A stretch of 9,957 bases of DNA, from the NCBI GenBank assembly GCA_963579025.1, contig CAUZFZ010000257.1:1-9957 (forward strand), read 5' to 3'. This stretch comes from CAUZFZ01 sp963579025. Lineage in GTDB: Bacteria; Planctomycetota; Planctomycetia; Planctomycetales; Planctomycetaceae. Below are positions 6,771 through 9,957 of this stretch, piece after piece. The stretch's first letter is position 1. Every line of letters starts with the position of its first letter. The notes beneath the pieces are model-generated. The model made no database searches, was not told where the DNA came from, and saw nothing but the letters and a program-made list of their open reading frames with translations. Both the position numbers and the translations under genes were made by a program.

Positions 6771-9700
6771 CTACAAACCCAACAGCTCATCGAGATCCGC
6801 GAACACTGCGAACTGGTCGTCCGCTTCGGCTGAGCGCGGCAGACGACGTTCGCCTGGGCTGAGGCGGTCACTCATGAACCCCGCATCGTCGTGGTTCCAC
6901 CCTGCGTGGTGGCCGAGTTCGTGAGCGATCACTGTCAACACATCGAACCGCTCGCGTGCCGCGGCAGTTGACGCGACGGCCGACTGTTCAAAGATGGTGA
7001 ATTCAGCATCGTTGTCGGGCGTGTCATCGATGAACCAGCCGGATCCGTTGGCGTCGATGTCGACGATGATGGCATCGTCCGTGGCCAGTCCCAGATATCC
7101 GTCCGGCAGGTCCTGTACGTGAATGTCGATGGACCGCAGTTCGTCGAGATCGGACTGAGCGACACCGGCTGCTTCGAAGCGATCGACGGCCGCGTCCTGC
7201 AGTTCGCTTAAAGTTTGCGGAGACAACGGCTGCAGGTCGGACGACCGCGACGTGGCAATTGCTGGCGTACCGTTTCCGGCCAGCAGAGCCTGCGGCTGCG
7301 GTGTCCACGCGTTGGGGAAATTCGTTGCGTACGCCTGGCGAGCCGTCAGGCCGGCGGATCGACCCAGGTTCTGCGCGAACAGCGCGACATCGCCGAAGCC
7401 GACTGTTCCGCTGCGATCGAAATCGCTGAGGTACGCCGTGTCGTCGGTCGTGATACTGCGGCCGAACGCTGCCGCCAGGAAACTCAGGTCTCCGAATCCG
7501 ATCGAGCCACTGTCGTCCAGGTCGTACATGACCGGCCAGATGCGACTTGTTGTGGCGAGCAGGTTCGCGTCGGCCTCGATACCGCCAGTTGTTTCGATGA
7601 CCACATCCGTCGCTTCGAACCGCACGTTGTTACGCGGCAGGATGTAGCTGCCGGTGATGTTGTTGGCCAGGTCCCCGTTCGCTCGCGGCACGAATGCCAC
7701 GCGTGACAACAGGACAAAGTTGTCGCGTCCGGCGTCCGTAAGGCTGGCATCGGCGTTCAGGCTGACGACGCCACTTGTCCCGTCGATGGATGACAGCGGA
7801 GCGTTGGCGAATGCCGGCCCGAAGTCGATCGTTGTGGCCGTGAACAGATCCGCGTCGAAACTCAGAGCGACTTCGAATCCTTCGACCGATGTCACCGCGT
7901 CAGCCGGTGTGCTGCCACACACCTCGACGAAGAATTCGTCCCATTCGTCGAGGTATGCGGCGTTCTGGGGAAGCGCGCTGACTTCCCCGGCGGCGTTGAT
8001 GGTTGTCGCTGTCAGCACGGTCCGCAGATCGATGCTGACTGGATTTCCCACAACCGAGTCGCTGACTGTGGGATTGACGACGGTATCCCGGCCGCCCTCG
8101 CCACGCAGATCGTTGACGCCGCTTCCGCCTCGCAGGCGATCGTTGCCGTCTCCGCCGATGATGATGTCATTGCCGGCGCCGCCGTCCAGCAGATCGTTGC
8201 CCCCTTCGCCGTGCAGTTCGTCGTCGCCGTCCTCGCCGAAGAGCTGATCGTTTTCGTCGCCGCCGAAGAGTGAGTCGTTGCCTGAACCTCCGCGAAACAC
8301 GTCGTCGCCGGCTTCACTTTCCAGATGGTCGTTGCCCGGTCCGCCAAACAGCGAGTCATCACCCGGTCCGCCCAGGACCACGTCGTTGTCCGTCTGGCCG
8401 TCGACGCGATCGTCTCCATCGCCACCCACCAGCGAATCGAGTCCCGTGCCGCCCAGCAGTGTGTCTCCATCACCTTGACCCAGAATGGTGTCGTTTCCAC
8501 CAAACCCTTCCAACTGGTCCTCACCCGGTCCGCCTTCCAGTAGATCATTGCCGCTGCCCGACAGCACCGTGTCCTGGCCGGCACCCGCCAGCACCGTGAC
8601 GTTGCCACTAAACGTCACGGCCACAATCAGGTTGTCGTCGGCATTCCCGTTCAGTTCCGCCTGTTCGATCGACGACAGCGTGTCGTTCGACAGTCCGTCC
8701 AATTGAGAATTCGTGAGTAGAAATGTCTCACCGGTTTGCTGCGTGGCGACCAGCGTGTCGGTCCCGGCCTGGCCATTCAGTTGATCGTTCCCGTTGCCGC
8801 CGGTTAACGCGTCGTTGTCCTCGCCCCCGTTCAAAGTGACACCAGCACTCACTGCCGAGGCATCCAGCGTGTCGGACCCCGCGTCGCCATTAACAATCAA
8901 CTGTGTTGCGAACGACGCCTCCAGAGACGTGATTCTCAACTGGTCGTCGCCGGCTCCCAGATTGATCGTCACCGCATCGGCGGGCACCAGAAAATCGAGC
9001 TGCTCGCTGTTGTCGCCATCCAGACGCAGCAGACCATCGGATCCCGTGCCCGTGTCACTGAGCACGACGACATCGGCCGTGTTGCCGAAGGTCATGGTGC
9101 GGACGTCGGTGGCCAGTTCGTCGACGATGGGTTCCAGACCGGCGTAGGTCAGCGTGCGACTGTCCACAATCACCTGCCCGCTGCTGGCCGACTCGAACAC
9201 ATGCCCGACCTGCAGGACCGTGCCGTTCCCCAGCCGCAGACTGTCGCTGCCGGATCCGTCTCCGCCCGAGTAACTCAGACCACCAACCGGGATCGGGTTG
9301 CCACCACCGAAATCGACGTTCAGTTCGTCATCGGCGTCATCACGAGCCGCGACCGTGATTTCGCTCACCTGACTGAACGGACGCCGGGCCACGTCGTTCG
9401 TTGTGCCTGTCTCGATCAGCCGCAGATCAGCTCCCTCCAGCAGTATCGTGATTCCGGTATCGGGCCAGACGTCGGCGGTGAGCGTTAATGGGGACGGACG
9501 GGGTGGTTCGATGTTCGTCACAACCACCACAACGTCGCCCGACACAAAATCCGTGGCGGCAGCCGAAACGGTGACAATCCGGTCGGGGTCGTGTACGAAG
9601 TCGCTCACACCCGTAATCGTGAACGTGGCGGTCCGCGCATCGGCCGGGATTGTCACGGTGTCGGGTACGGAGGCCTCGCTGGTATTACCGCTTGTCAGAC

Positions 9701-9911
9701 TGACAGACAGCGCAGTCGACACGTCCAGTGAGTTCCGACGGACCGTCGCAGTAATCGCTGTCCCTTCGGCGACGCTGCTGGCTTCCAGACTGAGTTGCAG
9801 TGTCAGAACGTCGCTGTCAGTCACGTCGAACGTACCGCTTCCACCGGCAAAGGCTGATGCCAGGGCCAGCGCGCACTCTGGATAACCTGGGGCAGATAGG
9901 GGCTTGCGCAT
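6771..9911 (-). CDS. Modular RTX / cohesin-like / dockerin / metzincin-like protein, probably 5'-truncated
   Basis: The frame encodes 1046 residues of a calcium-binding extracellular or cell-surface type. Domains in order: a Calx-beta-like domain at about 35-134; a beta-rich region at 135-335; RTX nonapeptide repeats (GGxGxDxLx) in a short block at 340-388 and a long block of about 17 units at 440-606; a cohesin-like beta domain at about 624-789 (EVALSFDADLFTATTIDFG); two dockerin-type calcium loops, DLDDSGSIGFGD (797-808) and DFDRSGTVGFGD (830-841); then a C-terminal domain with HELGHHAGWNH (997-1007) and a following Met (1013). RTX repeats bind calcium and often accompany type I secretion, and the acidic/hydrophobic tail (DDQFAVFADLDELLGL) would fit a C-terminal signal; both points are inference. 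The start is doubtful: there is no ribosome binding site and no signal peptide, and residues 15-34 look like the end of another Calx-beta repeat, so the original gene was probably longer. An in-frame stop lies at 9951-9953. Whether the remnant is expressed is unknown. Confidence 0.85.
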   Translation of the reverse strand: MRKPLSAPGYPECALALASAFAGGSGTFDVTDSDVLTLQLSLEASSVAEGTAITATVRRNSLDVSTALSVSLTSGNTSEASVPDTVTIPADARTATFTITGVSDFVHDPDRIVTVSAAATDFVSGDVVVVVTNIEPPRPSPLTLTADVWPDTGITILLEGADLRLIETGTTNDVARRPFSQVSEITVAARDDADDELNVDFGGGNPIPVGGLSYSGGDGSGSDSLRLGNGTVLQVGHVFESASSGQVIVDSRTLTYAGLEPIVDELATDVRTMTFGNTADVVVLSDTGTGSDGLLRLDGDNSEQLDFLVPADAVTINLGAGDDQLRITSLEASFATQLIVNGDAGSDTLDASAVSAGVTLNGGEDNDALTGGNGNDQLNGQAGTDTLVATQQTGETFLLTNSQLDGLSNDTLSSIEQAELNGNADDNLIVAVTFSGNVTVLAGAGQDTVLSGSGNDLLEGGPGEDQLEGFGGNDTILGQGDGDTLLGGTGLDSLVGGDGDDRVDGQTDNDVVLGGPGDDSLFGGPGNDHLESEAGDDVFRGGSGNDSLFGGDENDQLFGEDGDDELHGEGGNDLLDGGAGNDIIIGGDGNDRLRGGSGVNDLRGEGGRDTVVNPTVSDSVVGNPVSIDLRTVLTATTINAAGEVSALPQNAAYLDEWDEFFVEVCGSTPADAVTSVEGFEVALSFDADLFTATTIDFGPAFANAPLSSIDGTSGVVSLNADASLTDAGRDNFVLLSRVAFVPRANGDLANNITGSYILPRNNVRFEATDVVIETTGGIEADANLLATTSRIWPVMYDLDDSGSIGFGDLSFLAAAFGRSITTDDTAYLSDFDRSGTVGFGDVALFAQNLGRSAGLTARQAYATNFPNAWTPQPQALLAGNGTPAIATSRSSDLQPLSPQTLSELQDAAVDRFEAAGVAQSDLDELRSIDIHVQDLPDGYLGLATDDAIIVDIDANGSGWFIDDTPDNDAEFTIFEQSAVASTAAARERFDVLTVIAHELGHHAGWNHDDAGFMSDRLSPGERRLPRSAEADDQFAVFADLDELLGL
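6873..6923 (-). other. Metzincin-type zinc site at the RTX protein C-terminus
   Basis: Residues 997-1013 read HELGHHAGWNH followed five residues later by a Met (DDAGFM). This fits the metzincin pattern HExxHxxGxxH, with H997, H1001 and H1007 as expected zinc ligands, E998 as general base and M1013 as a possible Met-turn. The preceding stretch AIIVDIDANGSGWFIDDTP (947-965) resembles the region before such sites in other large planctomycete surface proteins, as I recall them. The Met follows the third histidine closely and little sequence remains after it, so this could be a short or inactive domain. Confidence 0.7.
7356..7526 (-). other. Pair of dockerin type I-like calcium-binding repeats
   Basis: Residues 796-852 hold two similar units about 33 residues apart: D797, D799, S801 and D808 in the first, D830, D832, S834 and D841 in the second. 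Each is followed by a hydrophobic helix ending in FGRS or LGRS. This is the EF-hand-like loop-helix pattern of dockerin type I domains. They directly follow a cohesin-like domain of the same polypeptide. Confidence 0.75.
8094..8594 (-). repeat. DNA encoding the main RTX nonapeptide repeat block
   Basis: Residues 440-606 consist of about 17 consecutive glycine- and aspartate-rich nonapeptides of the pattern GGxGxDxLx, for example GGPGDDSLF, GGPGNDHLE, GGSGNDSLF and GGAGNDIII. Such repeats wind into a parallel beta-roll that binds calcium between turns. The DNA units are degenerate 27-base repeats rather than exact copies, so protein-level constraint is stronger than recent duplication. A shorter block lies at about 8748-8894 (residues 340-388). 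Confidence 0.9.
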
Positions 9912-9957
9912 TCTATAGGCTGTTGTTACATGTTCTCCATGAGGAAGGAACTACGTT
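9870..9957. other. Probable junction upstream of the truncated RTX gene
   Basis: On the minus strand, recognisable Calx-beta-like coding begins around residue 14 (about 9870). The preceding codons (MRKPLSAPGYPEC) fit neither that repeat nor a signal peptide, and the frame closes at the stop at 9951-9953. No ribosome binding site precedes 9911. On the plus strand an ATG at 9939 opens a frame (MRKELR) that runs off the window; it has no clear ribosome binding site and cannot be identified. An insertion, deletion or rearrangement boundary is the simplest reading. Confidence 0.4.

Noticed and set aside
6269..6871. 200-residue minus-strand open frame across the inverted repeat
   Set aside because: It overlaps the end of the RTX gene and the start of folK in other frames and reads through the inverted repeat; no domain or ribosome binding site.
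6688..6924. 78-residue plus-strand open frame beginning inside the direct repeat
   Set aside because: Antisense to the conserved metzincin segment of the RTX protein and starting in a repeat; more likely a by-product of the element than a gene.
8094..8594. Tandem DNA satellite
   Set aside because: The periodicity comes from degenerate codons of RTX nonapeptides; units differ in DNA sequence and stay in frame, so it is a protein repeat.
9403..9885. 160-residue plus-strand open frame rich in Val, Ser and Thr
   Set aside because: Antisense to the Calx-beta-like region; its composition mirrors the complementary codons of that repeat and there is no start signal.

Overview
The window reads as planctomycete DNA (phylum Planctomycetota). 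This rests on protein families rather than a marker gene: a Tat-exported DUF1501 protein, a membrane-anchored prenyltransferase/squalene-oxidase-repeat protein, and a large calcium-binding RTX protein with paired dockerin repeats of the 'SGxxGFGD' type and a metzincin-like C-terminus. All are typical of large planctomycete genomes. The DNA is GC-rich, so most long opposite-strand frames are shadows. No rRNA, tRNA, CRISPR array or intact insertion sequence was recognised.

Layout. Positions 131-4169 hold three tightly packed minus-strand genes, transcribed right to left: a terpenoid-cyclase-fold membrane protein (4169-2520), a fumarylacetoacetate-hydrolase (FAH) family enzyme (2480-1548) and a DUF1501 protein (1537-131). 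Gaps of 39 and 10 bases suggest one operon, perhaps ending at a hairpin at 10-34. A 268-base divergent control region (4170-4437) separates it from a plus-strand MFS transporter of the nucleoside:H+ symporter type (4438-5694). That gene meets folK (6414-5698, minus strand) tail to tail with 3 bases between stop codons. FolK is the HPPK enzyme of folate synthesis and carries an unexplained C-terminal extension of about 80 residues.

Positions 6415-6770 are non-coding and hold an imperfect inverted repeat (6609-6643 / 6714-6747) with a 16-base direct repeat in and next to its loop. It looks like a small mobile or palindromic element, or its remnant. The rest (9911-6771, minus strand) is one 1046-residue modular protein: Calx-beta-like domain, RTX calcium-binding repeats, cohesin-like domain, two dockerin repeats, then a metzincin HExxHxxGxxH site. 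Its 5' end looks cut off: the frame opens inside a Calx-beta-like repeat, with no signal peptide and no ribosome binding site.

The regions are not obviously linked in function. I see no clear new defence or biosynthetic system. The most interesting items are the modular RTX/cohesin/dockerin/metalloprotease protein with its apparent truncation, the inverted-repeat element beside it, and the FolK extension.
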